The notes: generated from the sequence alone by a model not told the origin. Shown: positions 1-7,735, numbered from the stretch's first letter. The stretch: DNA of 9,856 bases from Alphaproteobacteria bacterium (GCA_030040495.1 JASHTP010000559.1:1-9856), one strand, 5' to 3'. Numbers and translations: made by a program.

Positions 1-54
1 GAAGCGCGGATCCTCGCTGCGCGGGACGGGCTGGCCGACGCCGAACTTGCTCAT
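1..54 (-). CDS. Molybdopterin-binding xanthine/CO dehydrogenase-type large subunit (N-terminal fragment)
   Basis: Only 18 codons are inside the window. Reading leftward from the ATG at 52-54 they give MSKFGVGQPVPRSEDPRF, and the frame is open to the edge. This closely matches the usual N-terminus of the molybdenum-cofactor-binding large subunit of aerobic CO dehydrogenase/xanthine dehydrogenase-type hydroxylases (CoxL-like, normally around 770-800 residues), where a GxPVxRxEDPRF stretch precedes the first domain. These enzymes hydroxylate aromatic or heterocyclic carbon, or oxidise CO, together with FAD and 2Fe-2S subunits that would lie outside the window. The true substrate cannot be read from this fragment. 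No strong Shine-Dalgarno is visible upstream of the ATG. The gene is divergent from the TetR-family regulator, a common arrangement for a regulator and its target, but control is inferred. The identification rests on a short motif, so it is good but not certain. Confidence 0.72.
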   Translation of the reverse strand, partial: MSKFGVGQPVPRSEDPRF

Positions 55-86
55 GGCGGAAAGCCTAAAGCAGATTCCGTCGGAGT

Positions 87-100
87 CCAAACGGGTTTGG
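87..100. promoter_or_regulatory. Operator-like inverted repeat upstream of the dehydrogenase gene
   Basis: CCAAAC and GTTTGG form a perfect dyad with 6-base arms and a 2-base centre. It lies about 33 bases upstream of the start codon at 54 and on the far side from the TetR-family gene. Size and position fit a repressor site in a divergent promoter region. No convincing -10/-35 pair was recognised around it. A dyad this short can occur by chance. Confidence 0.25.
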
Positions 101-117
101 CGACAGGGAGAAAGAAA

Positions 118-221
118 CACCACGGAGGCACGGAGGGCACGGAGAAGAATGGACCGGCGCGCTTCGCGCGCCATATCCCCCTTTACTCCGTGCCCTCCGT
201 GCCCTCCGTGCCTCCGTGGTG
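118..221. repeat. Long inverted repeat built from 9-base tandem units
   Basis: The left arm (118-144) is the exact 27-base reverse complement of 195-221. Both arms are made of a 9-base unit: GGCACGGAG occurs twice on the left (127-135, 136-144), and its complement CTCCGTGCC occurs three times on the right (186-194, 195-203, 204-212). The right arm therefore carries one extra unit. Between the arms sits a second perfect hairpin, GGCGCGC-TTC-GCGCGCC (156-172). The element fills much of the spacer between the dehydrogenase start and the TetR-family gene. Similar cacggaggcacggag-type repeats are scattered through many bacterial genomes, to my recollection, and their function is unclear. A 60-codon open frame across it (47-229) encodes a cysteine/proline repeat from the units and is not a convincing gene. 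Confidence 0.8.
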
Positions 222-225
222 AAAA

Positions 226-255
226 TTGACTCGACTGCGGCGGCACCGATACCGT
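226..255 (+). promoter_or_regulatory. Weak candidate promoter for the TetR-family gene
   Basis: TTGACT (226-231) is a good -35 hexamer. It is followed after 18 bases by TACCGT (250-255), a poor -10. It starts just after the inverted repeat and lies about 70 bases upstream of the preferred GTG start. If real, transcription would start near 262, which would rule out the GTG at 260 as a start codon on a normal leader. Confidence 0.3.
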
Positions 256-312
256 CGCCGTGCCGCTTGCCGGCTCGCGGCCGGCCATGCTAAGCGGCGC
301 AGCAGAACCTTC

Positions 313-316
313 GGAG
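313..316 (+). promoter_or_regulatory. Ribosome binding site that favours the GTG start at 323
   Basis: GGAG lies six bases before the GTG at 323-325. The alternative starts in the same frame, GTG at 260 and ATG at 287, have no recognisable Shine-Dalgarno sequence upstream. This is why the shorter protein is preferred. Confidence 0.5.
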
Positions 317-322
317 CAGAGA

Positions 323-994
323 GTGCGGCTGCGCAGCAAGGAACCGAGCCGGCGCGAGAGGAACAAGGCGGAGAAGCTCGAGAGGATCAGCCGCGCGGCG
401 CGCCGGCTCTTCATCCGCCGCGGCTACGACGCCACCACCTTGCGCGACATCGCCGCCCAGGCCGGGGTCGGGCTCGGCACGCTCTTCTCCTACGCCCGCG
501 ACAAGCGCGACCTGCTGTTCCTCATCATCAACGACGACATCGAGGCGATGAACGCCCGCGCCTTCGCCGAGGCGCCGGCCGAGGCGCCGCTCATCGAGCG
601 CCTCGTCGAGATCTTCCGCCGCTTCTTCGAGTTCTTCGGCCGGCAGCCCAATCTCTCGCGCATCGTCCTCAAGGAGCTCACCTTCTATTCCGCGGGGCCG
701 CAGGCGCGGCGCTTCCGGGAGGGGCGCAGCGCGGTGCTGGCGCGGCTTGCCGAGCTGGTGCGCGCGGCGCAGCGCAGCGGCGAGATCGGCACCGGCGAGG
801 ATGCGGAAGAGATCGCCTACACCATCTTCTCGATCTATGCCGCCGAGGTCAGGCAATGGCTGGGCGCCGCCAGGCCCGAGCTCGAGCCCGGCCTCGCCGC
901 GCTCCGCCGCCATTTCCGCCTGCTCATCGCCGGGCTCAAGCCGCGCGAGGGCGCGGCAAAGCCGCCGGTGCGTCCTTCGACAGGCTCGGGATGA
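323..994 (+). CDS. TetR/AcrR-family transcriptional regulator
   Basis: A one-domain DNA-binding repressor of TetR type, 223 residues from the GTG at 323 (the frame is open further up: ATG at 287 or GTG at 260 would add 12 or 21 residues). The N-terminal part has the typical helix-turn-helix: an AARRLFIRRGYDATTLRDIA segment followed by QAGVGLGTLFSYARDKRDLL, roughly residues 26-65, including the TxxxIAxxAGVxxGTLFxYxxxKxxL pattern. The remaining all-helical part would bind the ligand and form the dimer; it is too variable to predict the ligand. Total length is normal for the family. The gene is divergent from the molybdenum hydroxylase gene and convergent with the minus-strand cluster, so either could be its target. 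The last residues (about PSTGSG) and the TGA stop are encoded by the left arm of a palindromic repeat, so the C-terminal tail probably does not reflect selection on the protein. Confidence 0.88.
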   Translation: MRLRSKEPSRRERNKAEKLERISRAARRLFIRRGYDATTLRDIAAQAGVGLGTLFSYARDKRDLLFLIINDDIEAMNARAFAEAPAEAPLIERLVEIFRRFFEFFGRQPNLSRIVLKELTFYSAGPQARRFREGRSAVLARLAELVRAAQRSGEIGTGEDAEEIAYTIFSIYAAEVRQWLGAARPELEPGLAALRRHFRLLIAGLKPREGAAKPPVRPSTGSG

Positions 995-1066
995 GGAGCT
1001 TTTCTCAATGGCATCTTCCAAGATGCCATGCTCGATTTCCCTCGTCCCGAGCCTGTCGAAGGACGC
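970..1066. repeat. REP-like palindromic repeat element between convergent genes
   Basis: A 26-base left arm (970-995) and right arm (1041-1066) are reverse complements with a single mismatch; the core is CCTTCGACAGGCTCGGGA. Nested inside is a second, perfect dyad with 10-base arms and a 2-base loop (1008-1017 and 1020-1029, ATGGCATCTT-CC-AAGATGCCAT). The whole 97-base unit could fold into a two-tier hairpin on either strand. It occupies the entire space between the convergent TetR-family and amidohydrolase genes and overlaps the last codons of the former. CCTTCGACAGGCTC-type palindromes are, to my recollection, common dispersed repeats in proteobacterial genomes. It may act as a bidirectional transcript end, but there is no T-tract. 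No second copy exists in this window. Confidence 0.82.
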
Positions 1067-1082
1067 GCCCTCGCCTTGCCGC

Positions 1083-1925
1083 TTACAGTCCCAGGATCCG
1101 CTCGGCGTTCTGGTGGAAGATCTTCTCCATCACCGCGTCGCTGTAGCCGAGCTCGCGCCATTCCTTGAACAGCCGGTCGTAGGGGATGCTGGGATAGTCG
1201 CTGCCGAACATCACCTTGTCCTGGAGCCGGGCGCGGATGTCGGTCTTGAGCTGGGCGGGGAAGTATTTCGGCGCCCAGCCCGACATCTCCCAATAGACAT
1301 TGCCCTTGTGCAGCGCCACGGCGGTCATCTCGTCGACCCAGGGCCAGCCGGGATGGGCGGCGACGATCTTGAGCTCGGGGAAGTCGGCGGCGAGCTCGTC
1401 GATGCAGGAAGGGTGGGCGTGGCGGATCTTGGCGCCGAGCCCGCCGGGCATGCCGGCGCCCATGCCGGTGGTGCCGACATCGATCATCACCGGCGCCTTC
1501 AACGCGTTGATGGTCTCGAACAGCGGGTAGAGCCTGCGGTCGTTGACGGCGAAATGGCCCATGATGGGGTGGAAGTGGAAGCCCAGCATGCCGAGCTCGG
1601 CGATCGCCTTGCGCGCCTGCTGGAGGGCGATCTCGCCCTTGAAGGGGTCGACCGCGGCCCAGGAATGGATGATGCGGTCGGGGTGGCGCTGCTGCATGCC
1701 CTTGACGTATTCGTTGGTGCAGGGCGGCGTGCCGGTGGTGGTCTCGAGATCGAGCGCCACCAGCACCGCCTCGACGCCGGCGGCGGCGAACTCGGCGACC
1801 ACCGCGTCCTCCTCCTTCCAGCTCCATTGCCGGTTCCAGTACTTGGCCAGCGCCTCGACATAGGGCCCCTGGCAGCGGATCCAGGGCTCGGTGTTGGGGT
1901 AGCAATGGAGGTCGATGATGCGCAT
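1083..1925 (-). CDS. Amidohydro_2-family metal-dependent hydrolase/decarboxylase homologue
   Basis: 280 residues, a predicted TIM-barrel protein of the Amidohydro_2 group, which includes ACMSD, gamma-resorcylate decarboxylase and 4-oxalomesaconate hydratase. The start is the ATG at 1923-1925: AGGAG lies five bases before it and overlaps the ligase stop codon. The frame is open 73 codons further up, but that stretch lies over the ligase gene. Visible motifs are the beta-1 DLHCYP (residues 5-10), GFHFHP (115-120), the beta-5 strand PVMIDVG (145-151), the beta-6 AAHPGWPW (H191) and the beta-8 FGSDYP (D243). The usual first motif HxH reads H7-C-Y9, and the His usual on beta-5 is D149, so two expected metal ligands are substituted while H191 and D243 remain. 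It is the last gene of the ligase operon, 8 bases after the ligase. Hydrolysis, hydration or decarboxylation of an aromatic or carboxylic acid is plausible; the substrate is unknown. Confidence 0.88.
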   Translation of the reverse strand: MRIIDLHCYPNTEPWIRCQGPYVEALAKYWNRQWSWKEEDAVVAEFAAAGVEAVLVALDLETTTGTPPCTNEYVKGMQQRHPDRIIHSWAAVDPFKGEIALQQARKAIAELGMLGFHFHPIMGHFAVNDRRLYPLFETINALKAPVMIDVGTTGMGAGMPGGLGAKIRHAHPSCIDELAADFPELKIVAAHPGWPWVDEMTAVALHKGNVYWEMSGWAPKYFPAQLKTDIRARLQDKVMFGSDYPSIPYDRLFKEWRELGYSDAVMEKIFHQNAERILGL

Positions 1926-1933
1926 GGCTTCTC

Positions 1934-3586
1934 CTAGGAAACGCTGCGTTCGGCGGCGAGCTTCCTCGCCACCCCCTCGACGAGCGCCTTCTTCGACACC
2001 TTGCCGAAGCTCGACAGCGGGAACTCGCTCATCAGCTCCAGCCGCTCCGGCAGCTTGAACCGGGCGATCTCCTTGCCGGCGAGGAACCCGACCAGCTCGT
2101 CGAGCGCGAGCCGCGCGCCGGGCCGCGGCACGACGCAGGCGCACATGCGCTCGCCGAGCGCCGGGTCGGGCATGGCGATGCAGGCGACGTTCTGCACCGC
2201 GGGATGCGACAGGATCAGATTCTCGATCTCCTCGGCGCTGATCTTCTCGCCGCCGCGGTTGATCAGATCCTTCTTGCGGCCTTCGACCATGTAGCTGCCC
2301 GAGGGATGCCGGCGCATGAGATCGCCCGAGCGGTAGAAGCCGTCGCTGGTGAAGGCCCGGGCATTGTGCTCGGGCGCGCCGTAATAGCCGCGCAAGGTGT
2401 AGGGGCCGCGCACGCAGAGCTCGCCGACCTCGCCGTCGGGCACCTCGTTGTCGTCGTCGTCGAGAAGCCGCACCTCGTCGTCGGGCGAGATCGGCCGGCC
2501 GACGGTCTCGAGCCGGACCTCCTCGGGATCGTCGATGCGCACGAAGAACAGCGTGCCTTCCGACATGCCGAAATTCTCCTGCACGAAGCAGGAGGGGATG
2601 AGCGCCCTGGTCTTGAGCCGCACCTCGGGCTGAAGCCGCTGGCCGCCGCTCTGGATGTAGCGCAGCGAGGAGGTGTCGAAGCGCGTCGCCTCGGGGCTGT
2701 TGATGAGGCGGATGAGCAGCGCCGGCACCACCTTGATGTGGGTGACGCGGTGCCGGGCGATCAGCGGGAAGATCGCCTCGGGCCGGGTGCTGGGGCAGAG
2801 CACCACCGTGCCGCCGTTCAGCAGGAAGCCCTGGAGGCCCGGGCAGGCGAGCGGCAGATTGTGCGCGATGGGCAGCGCCAGCAGCAGCACCGAGCCGCCG
2901 GTGACGCCGCAGACCTCGGCAGCGGTGCGGGAATTGTAGGCATAGTCATTGTGCGTGCGCGGGATGAGCTTGGGCACGCCGGTGGTGCCGCCGGAGAGCT
3001 GGAAGATGCAGGGATCGGTCGGGTCGATGGCGATCCCGGCGAGCCGCGATCTCGGCAGCGCGGCCGGGCGCTCGATGAGCTCGCCGAGCGCGATCTCGCC
3101 GGCGCGCGGCGCGCCCAGCACGAGAGCGAAGCGCAGGCAGGGATTCTCGGCGCGGACCCGCGCCACCATCGGCGCGAAATCGTACTCGCCCTGGCGCTCG
3201 GGATAGGCGCAGGCGACGGCCTCGGCGAGGCGGGTGAACTGGGAGAGCTCGGCATAGCGGTGGCTCGCCAGCGCGGCGATGGGGATGGCGCCGAGCTTCT
3301 GCAGCGCGAAATAGAGCAGCACGAACTCGGCGCAGTTGGGCAGCTGCAGCACGATCCGGTCGAGCGGCTTGAGGCCGAGCTCCAGCAGGTTGAGCGCGAG
3401 ATTGTCGGAGAGCGCGTCGATCTCGGCATAGGTGAAGCGCCGCTCGCCGTCGATCACCGCGGTGCGCGGGCCGAAAGCGCGGAAGGCGTCGGCGAATTCC
3501 TGCGCCAGCGAGCGGTCGCGCCAATATCCCCGCTCGCGGTAGCGCCGGGCGAAATCGGGCGGGAACGGGACGACGCCCTCGAGCAT
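1934..3586 (-). CDS. Aryl-acid-type AMP ligase (DhbE/EntE-like adenylating enzyme or CoA ligase)
   Basis: 550 residues, a full-length ANL-superfamily adenylating enzyme. The N-terminus (VPFPPDFARRYRERGYW) resembles the start of 2,3-dihydroxybenzoate-AMP ligases. Core motifs in order: phosphate loop SGGTTGVPK (198-206), aryl-pocket motif AHNLPLACPG (241-250), FGMSEG (339-344), YRSGD (418-422), GRKKDLINRGGEK (436-448), and the C-terminal GK with the presumed catalytic K529. By alignment from memory to DhbE, the positions that contact the aryl acid read N243 (DhbE N235), C248 (S240) and L346 (V337); Cys and Leu at the last two are described for salicylate-activating relatives. The ATG at 3584-3586 is preceded by GAGG seven bases upstream. 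No carrier-protein, isochorismatase or peptide-synthetase gene is in the window, so CoA-thioester formation for catabolism is at least as likely as siderophore synthesis. It lies nine bases after the dehydrogenase gene. Confidence 0.9.
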   Translation of the reverse strand: MLEGVVPFPPDFARRYRERGYWRDRSLAQEFADAFRAFGPRTAVIDGERRFTYAEIDALSDNLALNLLELGLKPLDRIVLQLPNCAEFVLLYFALQKLGAIPIAALASHRYAELSQFTRLAEAVACAYPERQGEYDFAPMVARVRAENPCLRFALVLGAPRAGEIALGELIERPAALPRSRLAGIAIDPTDPCIFQLSGGTTGVPKLIPRTHNDYAYNSRTAAEVCGVTGGSVLLLALPIAHNLPLACPGLQGFLLNGGTVVLCPSTRPEAIFPLIARHRVTHIKVVPALLIRLINSPEATRFDTSSLRYIQSGGQRLQPEVRLKTRALIPSCFVQENFGMSEGTLFFVRIDDPEEVRLETVGRPISPDDEVRLLDDDDNEVPDGEVGELCVRGPYTLRGYYGAPEHNARAFTSDGFYRSGDLMRRHPSGSYMVEGRKKDLINRGGEKISAEEIENLILSHPAVQNVACIAMPDPALGERMCACVVPRPGARLALDELVGFLAGKEIARFKLPERLELMSEFPLSSFGKVSKKALVEGVARKLAAERSVS

Positions 3587-3595
3587 CGGCGCGCC

Positions 3596-4357
3596 TCAGG
3601 TCGAGCTCGAGAAGCCGCCATCGACGACGACGATCTCGCCGGTGACGAAGCGGTTTCCCTCGATGAGCGACAGCACGGAGTCCGCGACATCGTCCGCGGT
3701 GACGACGCGCTTCAGCGGCGTGAGCTTCGCCCGCCGCGCCATCAGCTCCTCGTACTTGTCGCCGAGCATGCGCTTCATCCAGTCGCCCTCCATCCAGCCC
3801 GGCGCCACGGCGTTGACGCGGATCTCGGGGCCGAGAGCGAGCGCCAAGGTCTTGGTCAGGTTGACCACCGCCGCCTTGCTCGCGGCATAGGGCAGCGGCT
3901 GCGGCCCCGGGCGCAGCCCGACGATGCTCGCCGTGTTGACGATGGCAGGCGAAGGCGCCTTCCTGAGCAGCGGCAGCGCCGCGCGCGTCACCAGGAAGAC
4001 GCTGCGCACATTGACGGCGAAGATTCGGTCCCACTCCTCGACCGACAGCGCCTCGAGGTCGCCGGGCCTGACCTTGGTGGTGGTGCCGGCATTGTTGACG
4101 AGGGCGTCGAGCTTGCCGAAGGCGGCATCGACGGCGGCCAGCATGGCGCGGATTCCGGCATCCTCGGCGACGTCGCACCGGCAGAGCAGCGCCTTGGCGC
4201 CGAGGCCTTCGGCCTCGGCCGCGACCGCCCGCGCCTGGGCCTCGCTGCGGCTGTAATTGATCGCCACGTCCCAGCCGGCGCGCGCCAGCGCCAGCGCGAC
4301 GCTGCGGCCGATGCCGCTCGAGGCGCCGGTGACGAGGGCGGATTTGCGCGGTGCCAT
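3596..4357 (-). CDS. SDR-family (FabG-like) NAD(P)-dependent oxidoreductase
   Basis: 253 residues, a classical short-chain dehydrogenase/reductase of normal length. The cofactor motif TGASSGIG is at residues 10-17, NNAG at 88-91, and the catalytic tetrad is N116, S144, Y157 and K161 (YAASK). The C-terminus has the common VTGEIVVVDGG ending. The INYSRSE stretch after beta-2 resembles FabG-type NADP-preferring members, so NADPH is a reasonable but unproven guess. The ATG at 4355-4357 is chosen because GGAGG lies eight bases before it and the Rossmann strand starts right after; the frame is open 23 codons further up, but those codons would cover the predicted promoter. It is the first gene of the three-gene unit with the ligase and amidohydrolase, suggesting oxidation or reduction of a hydroxyl/keto group on the same substrate. 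It acts in the cytoplasm. The exact substrate cannot be read from sequence. Confidence 0.93.
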   Translation of the reverse strand: MAPRKSALVTGASSGIGRSVALALARAGWDVAINYSRSEAQARAVAAEAEGLGAKALLCRCDVAEDAGIRAMLAAVDAAFGKLDALVNNAGTTTKVRPGDLEALSVEEWDRIFAVNVRSVFLVTRAALPLLRKAPSPAIVNTASIVGLRPGPQPLPYAASKAAVVNLTKTLALALGPEIRVNAVAPGWMEGDWMKRMLGDKYEELMARRAKLTPLKRVVTADDVADSVLSLIEGNRFVTGEIVVVDGGFSSST

Positions 4358-4384
4358 CGAGGCTCCCTCCCGGGGGTTCGGGGG

Positions 4385-4413
4385 ATAGTCGAACATGTTC
4401 GAATTTTCGTCAA
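4385..4413 (-). promoter_or_regulatory. Candidate promoter of the dehydrogenase-ligase-amidohydrolase unit
   Basis: On the minus strand TTGACG (4408-4413) matches the -35 consensus at five of six positions. It is followed by exactly 17 bases and then GACTAT (4385-4390), a weaker -10. Predicted transcription would begin about 20 bases before the GGAGG ribosome site. The spacer is almost wholly occupied by a perfect palindrome. The element follows a terminator-like hairpin, consistent with a separate transcription unit. Confidence 0.5.
4389..4402. promoter_or_regulatory. Perfect 14-base palindrome, candidate repressor operator
   Basis: TCGAACATGTTCGA is its own reverse complement with no mismatch. 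It sits in the only 99-base non-coding gap of this part of the cluster, between the predicted -35 and -10, reaching into the -10. That is a classic place for a repressor such as a TetR- or GntR-family dimer. No second copy was found in the window, so the bound regulator is unknown. The TetR-family protein encoded at the left end is only a candidate. Confidence 0.6.
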
Positions 4414-4419
4414 GAGAAG

Positions 4420-4450
4420 GCTGCAAAGGCGGGAATGCCGGGATTGCAGC
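4420..4450 (-). terminator. Terminator-like hairpin after the fused ATPase gene
   Basis: GCTGCAA (4420-4426) and TTGCAGC (4444-4450) are perfect inverted 7-base arms, with a further GGC/GCC pairing inside the 17-base loop. The hairpin begins six bases after the ATPase stop codon. On the minus strand it is followed by the pyrimidine run CTTCTCTT. The stem is short and the T-tract impure, so it would be a weak or partial terminator at best. Confidence 0.4.
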
Positions 4451-4456
4451 GTGTCT

Positions 4457-5919
<1,463 letters not shown>

Positions 5920-5923
<4 letters not shown>

Positions 5924-6849
5924 TCGCGCTCTCCGCGGCGCAGCACGTAGCCGAGCAGCCCGTCGGGCCAGAACAGGATGACAGCCAGCGCGACGGCGGC
6001 GACGACGAAGGTGTTGAGCTGGCCGAGCGGGCGCAGGAACTCGGTGGCGAGGATGAGGAAGATGGCGCCGAGCACGGCGCCGAGGATGGTGCGCCGCCCG
6101 CCGAGCACGGCGGCGATGATGACCTGGACGCCGATCGAGATGTCGATCACGGTGTCGACCGAGGCGGCGCCCTCGTAGAAGACGAGCATCGCGCCGGCGA
6201 GGCCGGAGAAGAGCGCGCTGATGCAGAAGGCGGCGAGCTTGTGCTTGGTGACGTTGAAGCCGAGCGCCTGCGCCTCGACCGCGTCCTGGCCGCTCGCCTG
6301 CAGGATGAGGCCGATCGCCGAGCGCGACAGGCCGAAGAGGATGACGGCGCAGACGGCGAGGAAGGCGAGCGCGTACCAGTAATTGACCGTGGCGTCGATC
6401 GACAGCACGTCGGGAACCGTCATGCCGATCTCGCCGCCGGTGACGCCGGCGAAGATGACGATGGCGTTCTGCAGCAGCAGCACCGCCACCAGCGTCACCA
6501 GGCCGAAATAGGGGCCGCGCAGCCGCAACGCCGGCAGCGCCAGCAGCAGCCCGCCGAGGACGGCGACGGCGGCGCCGGCGAGGATGCAGACCGGGATCGG
6601 CGGGCCCCATTGATTGTCGAGGATCGCCCCGGTGTAGGCGCCGAGGCCGATGAGGAAGGTCGGCCCGAAATTGACCTCGCCGGCGAAGCCGAAGAGCAGG
6701 TCCCAGGCCATGGCGAAGACGCCGAAGTAATAGGCGGCGGTGAGGATGCCGAGCAGATAGGCGGAGAGCCAGAAAGGCAGCAGCGCGGCGAGGACGACCA
6801 GGCCGATTCCGATCCACAGCAGGCGCGAGCGCAGGATGCGGGCGGGCAA
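5920..6849 (-). CDS. livM: LivM-type inner-membrane permease of a HAAT ABC importer
   Basis: 309 residues, very hydrophobic, with about eight to ten predicted membrane segments. Family features are the early YYFGVFAMAWDLLFGFAGEVNFG segment (about residues 40-62, split by a short turn), LRLRGPYFGLVTL in the middle, the cytoplasmic coupling stretch EAQALGFNVTKHKLAAF, and the C-terminal FWPDGLLGYV typical of LivM proteins. It pairs with LivH to form the translocation path for branched-chain amino acids or, in many paralogues, other carboxylates and amides. The start is TTG (6847-6849), chosen because a strong GAGGAG lies six bases before it and the protein begins just ahead of the first membrane segment. 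The gene begins 10 bases after livH ends and overlaps the ATPase gene by four bases. The name reflects family only; the transported solute may not be an amino acid. Confidence 0.92.
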
Positions 6850-6855
6850 GGCGGG

Positions 6856-6861
6856 CTCCTC
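6856..6861 (-). promoter_or_regulatory. Ribosome binding site supporting the TTG start of the LivM gene
   Basis: GAGGAG on the minus strand overlaps the livH TGA stop codon and lies six bases before TTG (6847-6849). No ATG or GTG is as well placed. Ribosomes ending on livH would be delivered straight to this site. Confidence 0.7.
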
Positions 6862-7735
6862 AGCGCCGGCCGAGGAGGCCCTGCGGCCTCAGATAGACGA
6901 CGAGCACGAGGAGCAGCAGCGCCGGGATCGGCCGCAAGGTCGGCGCGATGAGATAGGCGGTGATCGTCTCGAGATAGCCGACGAGATAGGCGGCGACGAG
7001 CGAGCCGGAGACGCTGCCGAGCCCGCCGAGCACGACGATGGAGAAGGCGCTCGCGGTGAGCTGGCCGGCATTGGCGGAGCTGACGCCGAGGAAGGAGGCG
7101 AGCAGCACGCCGGCGATGCCGGCGAGCACGCCGTAGATCGTCCACACCAGCAGGTACATGCGCGACAGCTCGAATCCCAGCAAGGTGAGCCCGCGCGGAT
7201 TCATCGACGCCGCGAGCAGCGCCTTGCCGGCGCGCGTGCGGTTGACCAGCAGCCAGAGCAGGCCGATCGCCGCCCAGCAGAGCGCGGCGATCATGATCTC
7301 GTTCTGCGGCGTGCGCACCCCGGCGATGCTGGTCACGCCCGAGATCAGCGGCCGGGTGGTCACGGGGTTGTCGGTGAAGAGGTAGGCGATGCCGTCCTGG
7401 ATCATGATGCCCCAGAGCAGCGTGCCGGTGAGCACGAAGATCTCCGTCTCCTCGCGCGGAATGGCGCGCGAGCGCTGGATCGGCCGCACCACGACGAAAT
7501 AGGTGGCGTAGGCGGCGAGCATGCCGGCAAGCACGCCGACCAGCGTCCCGGCATAGACGCCGAGCCCGAGATCGCCGGCGGCGAGCCAGCCGCACACCGC
7601 GGCGACGACCATGATGCCGCCATGCGAGAGATTGAGCACCCCGGAGACGCCGAACATCAGGGTGAATCCGACGGCGCCGAGCCCATAGAGCGAGCTGATG
7701 GCGAAGCCGTCGATCAGGATCTGCAGTCCGACCAT
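6860..7735 (-). CDS. livH: LivH-type inner-membrane permease of a HAAT ABC importer
   Basis: 291 residues, a highly hydrophobic permease of the LivH branch. The N-terminal pattern LYGLGAVGFTLMFGVSGVLNL followed by SHGGIMV (about residues 15-43) is the family hallmark, the central NPRGLTLLGFELSRMY resembles the ATPase-coupling loop, and VLGGLGSVSGSLVAAYLVG and the C-terminal YLRPQGLLGRR are also characteristic. Length is normal. The ATG at 7733-7735 begins at the expected place, but GGAG lies only two bases before it, so initiation may be weak. It follows the solute-binding protein gene after an 82-base gap holding a strong hairpin and precedes livM by 10 bases. It forms the membrane pore with LivM. 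The solute is not determined by the sequence. Confidence 0.92.
   Translation of the reverse strand: MVGLQILIDGFAISSLYGLGAVGFTLMFGVSGVLNLSHGGIMVVAAVCGWLAAGDLGLGVYAGTLVGVLAGMLAAYATYFVVVRPIQRSRAIPREETEIFVLTGTLLWGIMIQDGIAYLFTDNPVTTRPLISGVTSIAGVRTPQNEIMIAALCWAAIGLLWLLVNRTRAGKALLAASMNPRGLTLLGFELSRMYLLVWTIYGVLAGIAGVLLASFLGVSSANAGQLTASAFSIVVLGGLGSVSGSLVAAYLVGYLETITAYLIAPTLRPIPALLLLVLVVYLRPQGLLGRR

Noticed and set aside
47..229. A 60-codon plus-strand frame ending in a CPPCPPC-type repeat
   Set aside because: The cysteine/proline pattern comes from the 9-base units of the inverted repeat, and there is no ribosome site or family match.
226..1146. Alternative plus-strand frames (226-1146 and 747-1937) overlapping the TetR-family gene
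   Set aside because: Arg/Ala-rich shadow translations; the TetR frame has a full helix-turn-helix and correct length.
1926..2144. 73-codon N-terminal extension of the amidohydrolase frame
   Set aside because: It overlaps the end of the ligase gene out of frame, is Arg-rich without structure, and a good AGGAG site supports the ATG at 1925.
5924..6817. N-terminal extension of the fused ATPase frame over the LivM gene
   Set aside because: It is a shadow of LivM; the ATG at 5923 overlaps the LivM stop in the common ATGA manner and starts directly before the LivG-like domain.
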